The position numbers and the translations under genes were made by a program. The notes below the pieces were generated by a model that saw only the letters and a program-made list of their open reading frames with translations, was not told the origin of the DNA and made no database searches. A DNA stretch of 32,056 bases from CAYFQB01 sp964345225 (lineage in GTDB: Bacteria > Nitrospirota > Thermodesulfovibrionia > Thermodesulfovibrionales > UBA6898), in assembly GCA_964345225.1 (NCBI GenBank), contig CAYFQB010000058.1, forward strand, positions 1 through 32,056, given 5' to 3'. Of this stretch, positions 1-6,910 are shown piece after piece (the stretch's first letter is position 1; each line of letters starts with the position of its first letter).

Positions 1-61
1 CATAATCGAAAATAAAAGTATATTCTGAAGGGGAAAAACAAGATGAGCCCATTGATTTTAA

Positions 62-148
62 TGGTGCCGGTGGAGAGACTCGAACTCTCATGGGGTTGCC
101 CCCACCGGATTTTGAGTCCGGCGCGTCTGCCAATTCCACCACACCGGC
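62..148 (-). tRNA. tRNA-Leu (anticodon CAA)
   Basis: Read on the minus strand, this folds as a class II tRNA. The 7-bp acceptor stem starts GCCGGTG at 148 and pairs with CACCGGC. The D-arm holds TGGTGGAATTGGCAGAC, and the anticodon stem CCGGA/TCCGG closes the loop CTCAAAA, giving anticodon CAA, which reads UUG. A variable arm follows (GGTGGGGGCAACCCCAT), then the T-arm with GTTCGAGTC. The discriminator is A at 65 and CCA is encoded at 64-62. The long variable arm and A73 are typical of bacterial tRNA-Leu. A degenerate partial copy of its 5' half lies directly upstream. Confidence 0.95.
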
Positions 149-157
149 ACGATATAG

Positions 158-260
158 TTTTTAGTCCGGCGCGCCTGCCTCCGGCAGGCAGGCCTGCTCT
201 CTGAGTCGTTGACTCAACCCTAAGGGTCATAGACAAGTCATAGACCACACCGGCACGATA
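158..260 (-). pseudogene. Broken partial copy of the tRNA-Leu 5' half, interrupted by ~64 bp
   Basis: Positions 158-179 repeat 110-131 of the tRNA (anticodon loop to D-arm) with 20 of 22 matches. Positions 244-260 repeat 138-154 exactly over 17 nt (acceptor/D-arm start plus 4 nt of 5' flank). In the intact tRNA these blocks are 6 nt apart; here about 64 nt (180-243) separate them. The inserted stretch is made of small palindromes, for example GCAGGCCTGC and TGAGTC-AAC-GACTCA (minus strand), and a direct repeat of CTATGAC. There is no 3' half, so this is not a functional tRNA. It occupies the place where the tRNA-Leu promoter would be expected. Confidence 0.7.
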
Positions 261-298
261 ATTGTAAACATTATAGCATAAGAGATTTTTTAGTTTAT

Positions 299-1966
299 TT
301 AACCGCCTTCACTCTGCTTTATGCTGAGTGCATGGCCAATTGCCGGTATAAAATCTTTTTTTCTTGAAAGTACATTCGGGAGTGTGCACGTGTCTCCTTC
401 AACCTTAACATTGAATGCCTTCTCAACAATCCATTTTTCGCCCTTCATCAGGATGCGCTCATGCGATGAGCTGATAGGGTTTGTCACCAGCAATGCTGTC
501 AGGTCATAGTTATTAGATATTCTTAATCGTTCAAGTGCCTGCAGAAGCTCCTCTTCCCTTAGGTCAATTTCCTCGCAGTCAAGCACCATCATCTGGCTTA
601 CTCCAAACTTCCTGTTGCCTATTATAAATTCCTTGAAGTCTGCAGCAATAAGCTCTTCTGCGGTCTTGTCCTTTATATTTATACTGGCCTGCAGAAGTTC
701 CTTGCCGAATTCACTAATCGATATACCTGCAATTCCTGCAAGGCGTTCAGCAGCCTGGCGGTCACGTTCAGTTGTTGTTGACAGGGAAAGCATAAGTGTA
801 TCGGACAAAATACCGGACAGGAGCAGACCTGCTATATCCGATGGTATATCTATTTGATAAAGGAACATGATACCTGCCACCACAGTACATGTACTTCCGA
901 CAGGATCGTTATACACATAAATAGGTGCTACAGTAGAAATGTCACCTACGCGATGGTGGTCAATAATCTCAAGTATTTCAGCGTCTTCTATGTTATCCAC
1001 TGCCTGTGATATTTCATTGTGGTCCACAAGTATAGCCCTTTTACGTACAGGATGCAGAAGGTCGGTTCTTGTAATAAAACCGATAAGTCGATTGTCACTG
1101 TCGATTACAATTACAGAACGATATTCGGATTCCACGATTCTCTTTCTTATCTCGGATATCGGTGTAAAGAGCCCGACTGTCGGGCTTTCACTATACATGA
1201 TCGCCTCAACCGGTTCTGACATGGTCATAATCTGGACCGTTGCAAAAGAGGTATGAGGTGATGAGATAAGCAGAGTTCCGTGCTCTTCAGCAGATGAAAC
1301 GATGTCACTGCTGACGGGCATGCCGTCAGTAATGATGAGCGCAGAGCAGCCTGAACGGATGAGATCCATCTGTATGTCATGCTGATCGCCGATAATTATT
1401 ATGTCTCCAGTCTGGACACGGTTAAGAATAGTGCCCTTCTGCATAGTGGCAATAAATATTCTTCCCTTTAGATATTTGACCTGTTTGGTATTGCTTATAA
1501 CACTGCCGTCCAGTGTCTTCATGAATATATCAAGGTCTATAGGGGGGCTGGACAGGTCAGTGAAGCCTACGCTGTCCATATAGTGCCGTGCAATATCCTT
1601 GATTCCCACTATCCCAGTTACCCGTCCCCTGTCATCTACAACAGGTACGGCACGGACACCGTTTTCCCGCATGAGAAGAGCAAGCGCCTGTATGGAATCA
1701 CGCGAATGGATAGAGATTGGTCTCTTCAACTTAAGATCGCTTACAGTTGCAGCAAGACTTTCTATCTCGTTCGGGATAGAAACCCCGAACTTCTCTAAAA
1801 CAAAACGGGTCTCTTCTTTAAGTTTCCCTGCCCTTGCAGGTGTAAAGAGGTACTGCTTGTCTGTAAGATTCTTGAAATAGGCATAGGCTATGGCAGAACA
1901 TACAGAATCAGTGTCAGGATTCTTGTGCCCTATAACATAAACAATCTTTGTTTTCGCATTATTCAA
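299..1966 (-). CDS. ppaC: Manganese-dependent family II inorganic pyrophosphatase with CBS-DRTGG-CBS regulatory insert
   Basis: Cytosolic enzyme hydrolysing PPi to two phosphates. The 555 residues show the DHH N-terminal metal motif GHKNPDTDS (residues ~13-21), a first CBS motif (~75-130), a DRTGG-like domain (~165-255), a second CBS motif (~260-310), then VDHNE and the DHH signature IIDHHRVGD (~330-345). A DHHA2 domain follows, with the substrate-binding SRKK near the C terminus. The same domain order and a very similar length occur in the clostridial CBS-PPases, where adenine nucleotides bound at the CBS pair regulate activity (AMP inhibits; diadenosine polyphosphates activate). The gene is the last of the minus-strand run from rpmH. 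An AAGGAG lies about 13 nt before the ATG, rather far. Nothing looks broken. Confidence 0.93.
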   Translation of the reverse strand: MNNAKTKIVYVIGHKNPDTDSVCSAIAYAYFKNLTDKQYLFTPARAGKLKEETRFVLEKFGVSIPNEIESLAATVSDLKLKRPISIHSRDSIQALALLMRENGVRAVPVVDDRGRVTGIVGIKDIARHYMDSVGFTDLSSPPIDLDIFMKTLDGSVISNTKQVKYLKGRIFIATMQKGTILNRVQTGDIIIIGDQHDIQMDLIRSGCSALIITDGMPVSSDIVSSAEEHGTLLISSPHTSFATVQIMTMSEPVEAIMYSESPTVGLFTPISEIRKRIVESEYRSVIVIDSDNRLIGFITRTDLLHPVRKRAILVDHNEISQAVDNIEDAEILEIIDHHRVGDISTVAPIYVYNDPVGSTCTVVAGIMFLYQIDIPSDIAGLLLSGILSDTLMLSLSTTTERDRQAAERLAGIAGISISEFGKELLQASINIKDKTAEELIAADFKEFIIGNRKFGVSQMMVLDCEEIDLREEELLQALERLRISNNYDLTALLVTNPISSSHERILMKGEKWIVEKAFNVKVEGDTCTLPNVLSRKKDFIPAIGHALSIKQSEGG

Positions 1967-1988
1967 AACTTTTCTCCTTAGCGCTTTC

Positions 1989-2035
1989 TTTACTCCGTTT
2001 AGAAATTGTTGTTATTTTCTTCTAACGGGGTTTAC
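1989..2035. repeat. 47-bp dispersed inverted-repeat element, copy 1
   Basis: This 47-bp block matches 6041-6087 with two mismatches. The ends are inverted: the left end reads (A)CYCCGTTTAGAA and the right end TTCTAACGGGGT, so RNA from either strand could form a hairpin of about 11 bp with a loop of about 20 nt. It lies in the 80-bp gap between the DUF6485 gene and ppaC, so it may reduce read-through or affect mRNA stability there. No reading frame is present. Confidence 0.7.
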
Positions 2036-2046
2036 CGCCAGATTTG

Positions 2047-2241
2047 CTATTTATTTATCCTGATGAAATTACGTATTGAACGGTCATAGGAGCTTTCGGT
2101 TTTATTATCGAAAAAGCATGCTGGCAGTTCCCTGTTCCTCCTGTGATAGTGAAGGCATTCACAGCATTTAAATTTTCTTGGACAAGGTTCATAAGTACAG
2201 TTACAGAATTTCTTATTCTCTTCAAAAATACATTCCTCCAT
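2047..2241 (-). CDS. DUF6485 family small cysteine-rich protein
   Basis: A 64-residue protein with the cysteine pattern CNCTYEPCPRKFKCCECLHYHR followed by ELPACFF, recognisable as the DUF6485 family of small anaerobe proteins. Seven closely spaced cysteines plus histidines suggest a zinc or other metal-binding knuckle; the function is unknown. The ATG at 2241 has a strong ribosome-binding site, AAGGAGG, about 7 nt upstream. It follows mnmE by 17 nt on the same strand, so it is probably co-transcribed with it. The family call is from memory of the motif, not from a search. Confidence 0.8.
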   Translation of the reverse strand: MEECIFEENKKFCNCTYEPCPRKFKCCECLHYHRRNRELPACFFDNKTESSYDRSIRNFIRINK

Positions 2242-2258
2242 AATCTTCCTCCTTCTTA

Positions 2259-3641
2259 TTATTTTCCTATACAGAAATCATTGAATATTTTATCCAGAAT
2301 ATCTTCAGTCGTGACAGTGCCTGTTATTTCACCTATACTGTCGAGTGCATCCCTTATTTCAATTGAGAAGAGCTCGAGAGGCTGGTCACCGGATAAAACA
2401 TCAATGGATCTTTCCAGAGCCGAAGCTGTGTTATCAAGTGCAAGCTTGTGCCTTAGATTAGTCACTACTATACCTTCCCTGTCTTCTTTCCAGTTTTTTA
2501 TATTGGAATTAAATATAATAGATTTCAGGTCTTCAAGTCCCTCGCCCGTGACCGCAGAGATATGCAGATACTGCTTCATTGATTTCTGGAAATCATCAGG
2601 TGAAATTCTAACAGGCAGGTCTGATTTGTTGATTGTAATAACCGCACTTTTGTCTTTGATTTTCTCAAGTAGTTCAATATCGTATTCATTTAAAGGCTCA
2701 CTGCCGTCAAAAATGGCTATTATGAAATCTGCATTCTCCATTGCACTGAGGCTTCGTCTTATACCTTCTTTCTCGGCCACTTCATCAGGCTTTCTTATGC
2801 CGGCAGTATCCATGATCCTGATAGGAAGCCCGTTTATATTAATATAGTCATCGATCAGATCCCTTGTTGTTCCCGGGAATTCCGTTACAATTGCCCTGTC
2901 TTTTTTTAGTAATGCGTTCAGCAGGGAGGATTTGCCAACATTAGTTCTTCCGACAATTGCCACGGACAGACCTTCCCTGAAGAACCGTGCCTCCTGAAAT
3001 GTTCTGGATATTTGCGCTATCTCTTTTTTTATTGCAGTTATCTCTCCTATAATATGCTCACTGGTTTTTGTCTCAATCTCGTCTTCAGGAAAATCTATAT
3101 ACGCCTCTGAAAGTGCACATATTTCTAACAGGGTATTTCTGATTTCAGCGAGTTTTTCTGACAGCCCTCCTTTAAGCTGTTCGATTGCAATCCTCATGCT
3201 CTCGCCGGTTTTTGCCCTTATAAGGTCGAGGACAGCCTCTGCCTGGGTCAGGCTTATTCGGCCGTTCAGGAATGCCCTCTTTGTGAATTCGCCTGGTTCC
3301 GCAAGTCTTGCGCCCTGTTGAAGTATTTTTTCGAGTGTTTTCCTTAGAGGGATCATACCCCCATGACAGTTAATCTCAACCACATCTTCTCTTGTGTAAG
3401 AATTTGGCGAGCGCATTACCGAGACAAGAACCTCATCAATTACGCCACCTTCGGCAGGGTCAATGATATGACCGTATAACATTGAAAAGGATTTGGCCTT
3501 AAGCAGCTTATCTGTTCTTTTGGAGCGGAAAATCTTATCTGCAATCATAATTGAATCGGAACCACTGATGCGCACAATCCCGATTCCACCCTGCCCAACA
3601 GGAGTTGATATTGCTGCTATGGTGTCATCAAAATATTTCAT
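2259..3641 (-). CDS. mnmE: tRNA uridine-5-carboxymethylaminomethyl(34) synthesis GTPase MnmE
   Basis: Acts with MnmG (not in the window) to install the cmnm5 modification at wobble U34 of certain tRNAs. The 460 residues match the usual ~450. They contain the N-terminal formyl-THF-binding domain (starts DTIAAISTPVGQGGIGIVR), a helical domain, and an inserted GTPase domain with P-loop GRTNVGKSS (~228-236), DTAGI switch II and NKSD. The C terminus is the invariant CIGK with its catalytic cysteine. The gene lies in the standard rpmH-rnpA-yidD-yidC-mnmE order, 92 bp after yidC. No clear Shine-Dalgarno sequence precedes the ATG at 3641. Confidence 0.96.
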   Translation of the reverse strand: MKYFDDTIAAISTPVGQGGIGIVRISGSDSIMIADKIFRSKRTDKLLKAKSFSMLYGHIIDPAEGGVIDEVLVSVMRSPNSYTREDVVEINCHGGMIPLRKTLEKILQQGARLAEPGEFTKRAFLNGRISLTQAEAVLDLIRAKTGESMRIAIEQLKGGLSEKLAEIRNTLLEICALSEAYIDFPEDEIETKTSEHIIGEITAIKKEIAQISRTFQEARFFREGLSVAIVGRTNVGKSSLLNALLKKDRAIVTEFPGTTRDLIDDYININGLPIRIMDTAGIRKPDEVAEKEGIRRSLSAMENADFIIAIFDGSEPLNEYDIELLEKIKDKSAVITINKSDLPVRISPDDFQKSMKQYLHISAVTGEGLEDLKSIIFNSNIKNWKEDREGIVVTNLRHKLALDNTASALERSIDVLSGDQPLELFSIEIRDALDSIGEITGTVTTEDILDKIFNDFCIGK

Positions 3642-3733
3642 AGTTTACAGTTATCTGTTATTAGTTTAAGTTAGATAATTTTATAAATAAAAGTCCTTGA
3701 ACCATGAACTGAGAGCTGTGAACTGTTAGCTAG

Positions 3734-5251
3734 CTATGCCGGCTCTTTTGCCAGTTTTTTATTTGTGAAGAACTGCTGTATAATACCGAGGATATTGTTA
3801 ACAAGCCAATAGAGCACAAGCCCTGAAGCAAAATTCAAGAAAAGGAATGTAAATATTACCGGCATTAGCATCATTAATTTAGCCTGTTTAGGGTCCATGC
3901 CAGAAGGTGTCATCTTCTGTTGTAGTACCATGGTTAATCCCATGACAATAGGGAGTATGTAATAAGGATCCTTGGAAGAGAGATCCGTTATCCAGAATAT
4001 AAAAGGTGCCCCTCTTAGCTCTATAGCAACAAGCAGTAACTTGTATAGGGCGAAAAATACAGGTATCTGAATGAGAATAGGGAGGCAACCGCTAACCGGA
4101 TTTACTTTGTATTTCTTGTATAGTGCTGTCATCTCCGTCTGCATCTTCTGGGGGTCTTTCTTGTATTTCTGCCTTATTTCAGTCATTTTTGGCTGGAGTA
4201 CCTGAAGCTTTTTCATTGACTTCTGGCTTTTGTTAACTAAAGGGATAAAGGGTATTCTGGTAACAATTGTAAGTAGTACTATAGCCCATCCATAGTTGCC
4301 GAGAAAACTGTAAAACACTTTCAGAAGCCAGAACAGGGGTCTCGAAATTGGTGAGAAGAAACCGTAGTTGATTATGTGCTCAAGCCCGACACCCAATTTT
4401 TTCAATCTATCATGCTCTTTCGGACCTGCATAAATATGGAATTTGTTTATATCCGTGTTGCCTTTAAATGCAATAACAGGTGAGCCCTCGTGAATCCATG
4501 CCCTGGCATCCTCGACAGCAGTTATCGGGACAAGGGAAGAAAAGAAATACTTATCTTCCTGTGCAATCCATTTTAAATTTTCCTTGAATATTTTTGTCTC
4601 TTTCAGCTTTTTTGCTTTTAACTCAACCAGGTCAGTGCCTTGTAAGAGTGCCGGGCCTACATGAGTGTAACTGGCTTCTTTATCAAAGATACCGAAGTCA
4701 GCCCCGAGTGTTATCCAGTATTCAGGAAGTCCTGAGACTTCATCTGTCAGGTCAATCTTGTAGGTATCAGAATAAAAAGTATATGTTCTTCGCACAGAAT
4801 AGCCATCACCGGAAAATTCGAATATTATTGATTCAGAACGGTTTCCATTGCCGAGTTTAATATCTCTTCCAGATACATTGAAATTAACTTCCCCAAGATT
4901 AAAAGTATCACTGGAACCAATACCGATAGCAGGAATAACGCCAGGCTGTTTCAAAAGAGTGACATTTTCACTATTTTTATCCTTATATGATTTAATCTCC
5001 CAGTATTTGATCAAGCCGCCTTTAGATGTAAGTACAACTGAGTAGAGTTCGTTTTCAACCCTGATTTCTTTCATTTCTGCTGAGGGTGTCTCGATAACAA
5101 TCGGTTTTACGACAGGTTTAACTTGTTCTTTCTTTTTTTCAACGGGGAGCTCCCTTTCCTTAACAGGAGTACGGTTGAAAGCAAAGAAATACTGGTAGCC
5201 TATGATAACGGCAATTGAAAGTAATATGGCTATAAGAGTCCTGTTATCCAT
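3734..5251 (-). CDS. yidC: Membrane protein insertase YidC
   Basis: Inserts and folds inner-membrane proteins, alone or with SecYEG. The 505 residues show an N-terminal signal-anchor (residues ~5-25, LIAILLSIAVIIGYQYFF). A large periplasmic beta-domain (~60-320) marks the Gram-negative type. The conserved 60KD_IMP region follows with about five membrane segments, including the cytoplasmic coiled loop (KSMKKLQVLQPKMTEIRQKY) and NPVSGCLPILIQIPVFFALY. The basic tail is short (NKKLAKEPA). The ATG is only 2 nt after the yidD stop and has no Shine-Dalgarno of its own, so translation is probably coupled to yidD. Confidence 0.96.
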   Translation of the reverse strand: MDNRTLIAILLSIAVIIGYQYFFAFNRTPVKERELPVEKKKEQVKPVVKPIVIETPSAEMKEIRVENELYSVVLTSKGGLIKYWEIKSYKDKNSENVTLLKQPGVIPAIGIGSSDTFNLGEVNFNVSGRDIKLGNGNRSESIIFEFSGDGYSVRRTYTFYSDTYKIDLTDEVSGLPEYWITLGADFGIFDKEASYTHVGPALLQGTDLVELKAKKLKETKIFKENLKWIAQEDKYFFSSLVPITAVEDARAWIHEGSPVIAFKGNTDINKFHIYAGPKEHDRLKKLGVGLEHIINYGFFSPISRPLFWLLKVFYSFLGNYGWAIVLLTIVTRIPFIPLVNKSQKSMKKLQVLQPKMTEIRQKYKKDPQKMQTEMTALYKKYKVNPVSGCLPILIQIPVFFALYKLLLVAIELRGAPFIFWITDLSSKDPYYILPIVMGLTMVLQQKMTPSGMDPKQAKLMMLMPVIFTFLFLNFASGLVLYWLVNNILGIIQQFFTNKKLAKEPA

Positions 5252-5253
5252 GT

Positions 5254-5463
5254 TTATTTAACCGGATCAAAACCACCCGGATGAAATGGATGGCATCTTA
5301 ATATTCTGCGAAAAGTAAGATAAGACCCCTTTAACGCACCATATTTTTTCAATGCCTCAATCGAATATTCGGAACATGTAGGTGTAAATCTGCAACTCAT
5401 GGGCAGGAAGGGGGATATCATGTATCTATAAGCTCTTATTATCGTTACTAAAATTGTTTTCAT
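5254..5463 (-). CDS. yidD: Membrane protein insertion efficiency factor YidD
   Basis: A 69-residue amphipathic protein of the UPF0161/YidD family, which assists YidC-dependent insertion at the inner membrane. The family signature is clear: RAYRYMISPFLPMSCRFTPTCSEYSIEAL, then GSYLTFRRILRCHPFHPGGFDPV, with conserved cysteines and the terminal HPGGxDPV. The length is typical (~70-85). The start overlaps the rnpA stop by 4 nt (ATGA), the usual coupled arrangement, and yidC follows directly. Confidence 0.95.
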   Translation of the reverse strand: MKTILVTIIRAYRYMISPFLPMSCRFTPTCSEYSIEALKKYGALKGSYLTFRRILRCHPFHPGGFDPVK

Positions 5464-5792
5464 TTATAAATCCTGAAGAAATCGGAAATATTGTTATTCA
5501 GATCAGTAAAGTCAGCTTCAACAGAGTTATTTTTTGCAACAATCAGAAAATCGTACTGCAACGGGTTATCCTTCAAATTTTTTCTTAAAGCTTCTCGTAC
5601 TCTCCTTTTTAGCTTATTTCTTACTACAGCACTTCCGATTTTTTTGTTGACTGAAAGTCCGAGTCTGCTTTGAGTCAATCCATTAGGTTTTGCGTATATA
5701 ACAAGATATTTAGAGGTAAATTTATAACCCTGCTCAAAAACTTTTTTAAAATCACCCTTTTTATTGAGAGGGTGAAAAAGCCTTTTGCTGTT
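5460..5792 (-). CDS. rnpA: Ribonuclease P protein component; start codon unresolved
   Basis: RnpA binds the RnpB RNA and the tRNA 5' leader. The C-terminal part has SRLGLSVNKKIGSAVVRNKLKRRVREALRKN with the RNR signature. The conserved N-terminal segment (KRLFHPLNKKGDFKKVF, then EQGYKFTSKYLVIYAKPNG) is in the same frame, upstream of the first permitted start, a TTG at 5678 that would give only 72 residues and remove that segment. Reading upstream from 5678, this frame has no ATG, GTG or TTG before a stop codon at 5903, well inside rpmH. The 5' boundary given here (just after the rpmH stop, 110 residues) is chosen from usual family length. The identity is certain; the start is not. Confidence 0.85.
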   Translation of the reverse strand, partial: NSKRLFHPLNKKGDFKKVFEQGYKFTSKYLVIYAKPNGLTQSRLGLSVNKKIGSAVVRNKLKRRVREALRKNLKDNPLQYDFLIVAKNNSVEADFTDLNNNISDFFRIYK

Positions 5793-5932
5793 TAAACGGC
5801 AAGTCTTTTCCGTCTTTTTCTTCTTCTCCTGTTGATTATTTTTCGTCCCCCGGGTGTACTCATTCTTTCTAGAAAACCGTGAGTTCTTTTCCTCTTTTTT
5901 TTATGTGGACGATATGTAGTATAAGTACCCAT
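5792..5932 (-). CDS. rpmH: Large ribosomal subunit protein bL34
   Basis: A 46-residue, strongly basic protein. It begins MGTYTTYRPHKKKRKR, continues THGFLERMSTPGGRKIINRR and ends RRKRRKRLAV, the bL34 pattern (RxHGFxxRMxTxxGRxIxxRRRxKGR) except that the usual RKGR glycine is arginine. It is the first gene of the minus-strand operon. A TTGACT/TATAAT promoter lies just upstream and AGG sits 8 nt before the ATG. It is adjacent to rnpA, as in nearly all bacteria. No dnaA gene is found on the other side. Confidence 0.95.
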   Translation of the reverse strand: MGTYTTYRPHKKKRKRTHGFLERMSTPGGRKIINRRRRKRRKRLAV

Positions 5933-5950
5933 CTTTTTGCCTGAATAAAA

Positions 5951-5980
5951 ATTATAATTGTTTATTTAAATTAAAGTCAA
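5951..5980 (-). promoter_or_regulatory. Probable sigma70-type promoter for rpmH-rnpA-yidD-yidC
   Basis: On the minus strand, TTGACT (5980-5975) and a perfect TATAAT (5956-5951) are separated by 18 bp. Transcription would begin near 5944, about a dozen bases before the rpmH ATG at 5932. Position, spacing and match to consensus make this the best promoter in the window. It has not been tested. Confidence 0.65.
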
Positions 5981-6040
5981 GCCAAGCTTAGTATATATTC
6001 TATATAACAGAATTATCTTAGTTACGTAAAGAACACGCCC

Positions 6041-6087
6041 TTTACCCCGTTTAGAAATTGTAGTTATTTTCTTCTAACGGGGTTTAC
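6041..6087. repeat. 47-bp dispersed inverted-repeat element, copy 2
   Basis: Same element and same orientation as 1989-2035, with two differences. It starts TTTACCCCGTTTAGAAATTG and ends TTCTAACGGGGTTTAC, so the arms pair almost completely. It sits in the divergent gap (5933-6212) between rpmH and the zinc-ribbon gene, upstream of the rpmH promoter. Apart from this element and that promoter, I see nothing else in the gap. Confidence 0.7.
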
Positions 6088-6212
6088 AATTCATTTATAT
6101 TTAATTACACTTACATCGACAGTAAGGATTTCAATATGTTTATATTTTAATACCCTGAAGCTGAGGATAGAATACTTTACGGATGTCCTTTTAGAATTCA
6201 GGAGAAAATATT

Positions 6213-6491
6213 ATGCCAAAACAGCCAAATGTGCCGTTTTGCCAGAGCTGCGGAATGCTTATGGAGACGCCTGTAGATTTCGGAACAGACAAAGATGGTA
6301 GCAGGATAATCGACTATTGTCATTTCTGTTTCAACAAAGGTGGATTTACAGACCCGGACCTTACGATGGAACAGATGATAGAGAAAGTCGTAGGCATCAT
6401 GGTGACAAAGATGAATATGCCAGAGACCAAGGCAAGATTAATTGCTAATGGATTGTTTCCGAAGCTTAAGAGGTGGAAAGTAAAACAATAA
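6213..6491 (+). CDS. Small putative zinc-ribbon protein (PF12674-like)
   Basis: A 92-residue protein. The N terminus has CQSCGMLM, then GTDKDGSRIIDYCHFCF, giving CxxC and CxxC pairs that fit a zinc ribbon of the 'putative zinc ribbon' family. A helical C-terminal half with a basic end (PKLKRWKVKQ) follows. An AGGAG about 7 nt before the ATG supports the start. The function is unknown. It is a single gene on the plus strand, and the foldback repeat begins about 33 bp after its stop. Confidence 0.8.
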   Translation: MPKQPNVPFCQSCGMLMETPVDFGTDKDGSRIIDYCHFCFNKGGFTDPDLTMEQMIEKVVGIMVTKMNMPETKARLIANGLFPKLKRWKVKQ

Positions 6492-6524
6492 ACTCTTTAA
6501 ATATCAGAGGCCTTAATCAATAGC

Positions 6525-6818
6525 TTAACCCAAAAAATGCGTTTGAAACAGGTATACATGTTATATAGTTGGGCATGTTTCTTGAGCGCACATAGGGAAA
6601 TTTTTGGGATACCCGTCATGGCGAAATAAGCGTGTCGAATCGACCGAATTTTTATGTCTGACCCCGTAGAACGGGGTAACCCGTATACGGGGGAGTTTAA
6701 AAATTCGAGCGAATGAGCCATTAGACGGGTAAAAATTTACCTCTAGGGAGCGAAAGGAATATGTCCAACTACTTAATCCACCTGCTCTTTTTATACTGAA
6801 ATGCATTTTTTGGGTTAA
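6525..6818. repeat. Long foldback (terminal inverted repeat) element, copy A
   Basis: An approximately 294-bp noncoding element whose two halves are imperfect reverse complements over nearly their whole length. The ends TTAACCCAAAAAATGC (6525-6540) and GCATTTTTTGGGTTAA (6803-6818) are exact inverted repeats. Further in, AGTTGGGCATGTTTCTT pairs with AATATGTCCAACT, and ACCCGTCATGGC with GCCATTAGACGGGT. The centre carries two small hairpins, CCCCGTAGAACGGGG and CCCGTATACGGG. A second copy is at 20290-20606. The rest of the gap (6819-6910) shows nothing else. It could be a MITE-like element, a structured RNA or a 3'-end element; no transposase is nearby. Confidence 0.8.
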
Positions 6819-6910
6819 AGCTGAGAGCCTATTTTAGAACACAGATTAAAAAACTTTAGTCGGTCTCTAAAAACAAGTTATCTGGTGAAGTCCAGAGTTG
6901 GGATGAATAC

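Noticed and set aside
1..61. Possible partial gene at the left edge
   Set aside because: No frame with recognisable protein; the only ATG (42) runs into the tRNA-Leu sequence.
2143..2847. 234-codon open frame on the plus strand opposite mnmE
   Set aside because: It is the antisense shadow of mnmE; the composition is hydrophobic/serine-rich without motifs.
5780..5800. TTTAAAC at the rpmH/rnpA junction as a programmed -1 slippery site
   Set aside because: The heptamer lies in the rnpA frame, not in the rpmH frame from which a shift would have to start, so it does not explain rnpA expression.
5933..6212. Replication origin next to rpmH
   Set aside because: No dnaA gene and no convincing cluster of DnaA boxes; only a promoter and a 47-bp repeat were seen.
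6497..6806. Two minus-strand open frames of 74 and 81 codons, one sharing a KHAQLYNMYTC-type peptide with a frame at 20114-20374
   Set aside because: The similarity is only the foldback repeat read in one frame. The frames differ in length and ends between copies and have no ribosome-binding site or family match.
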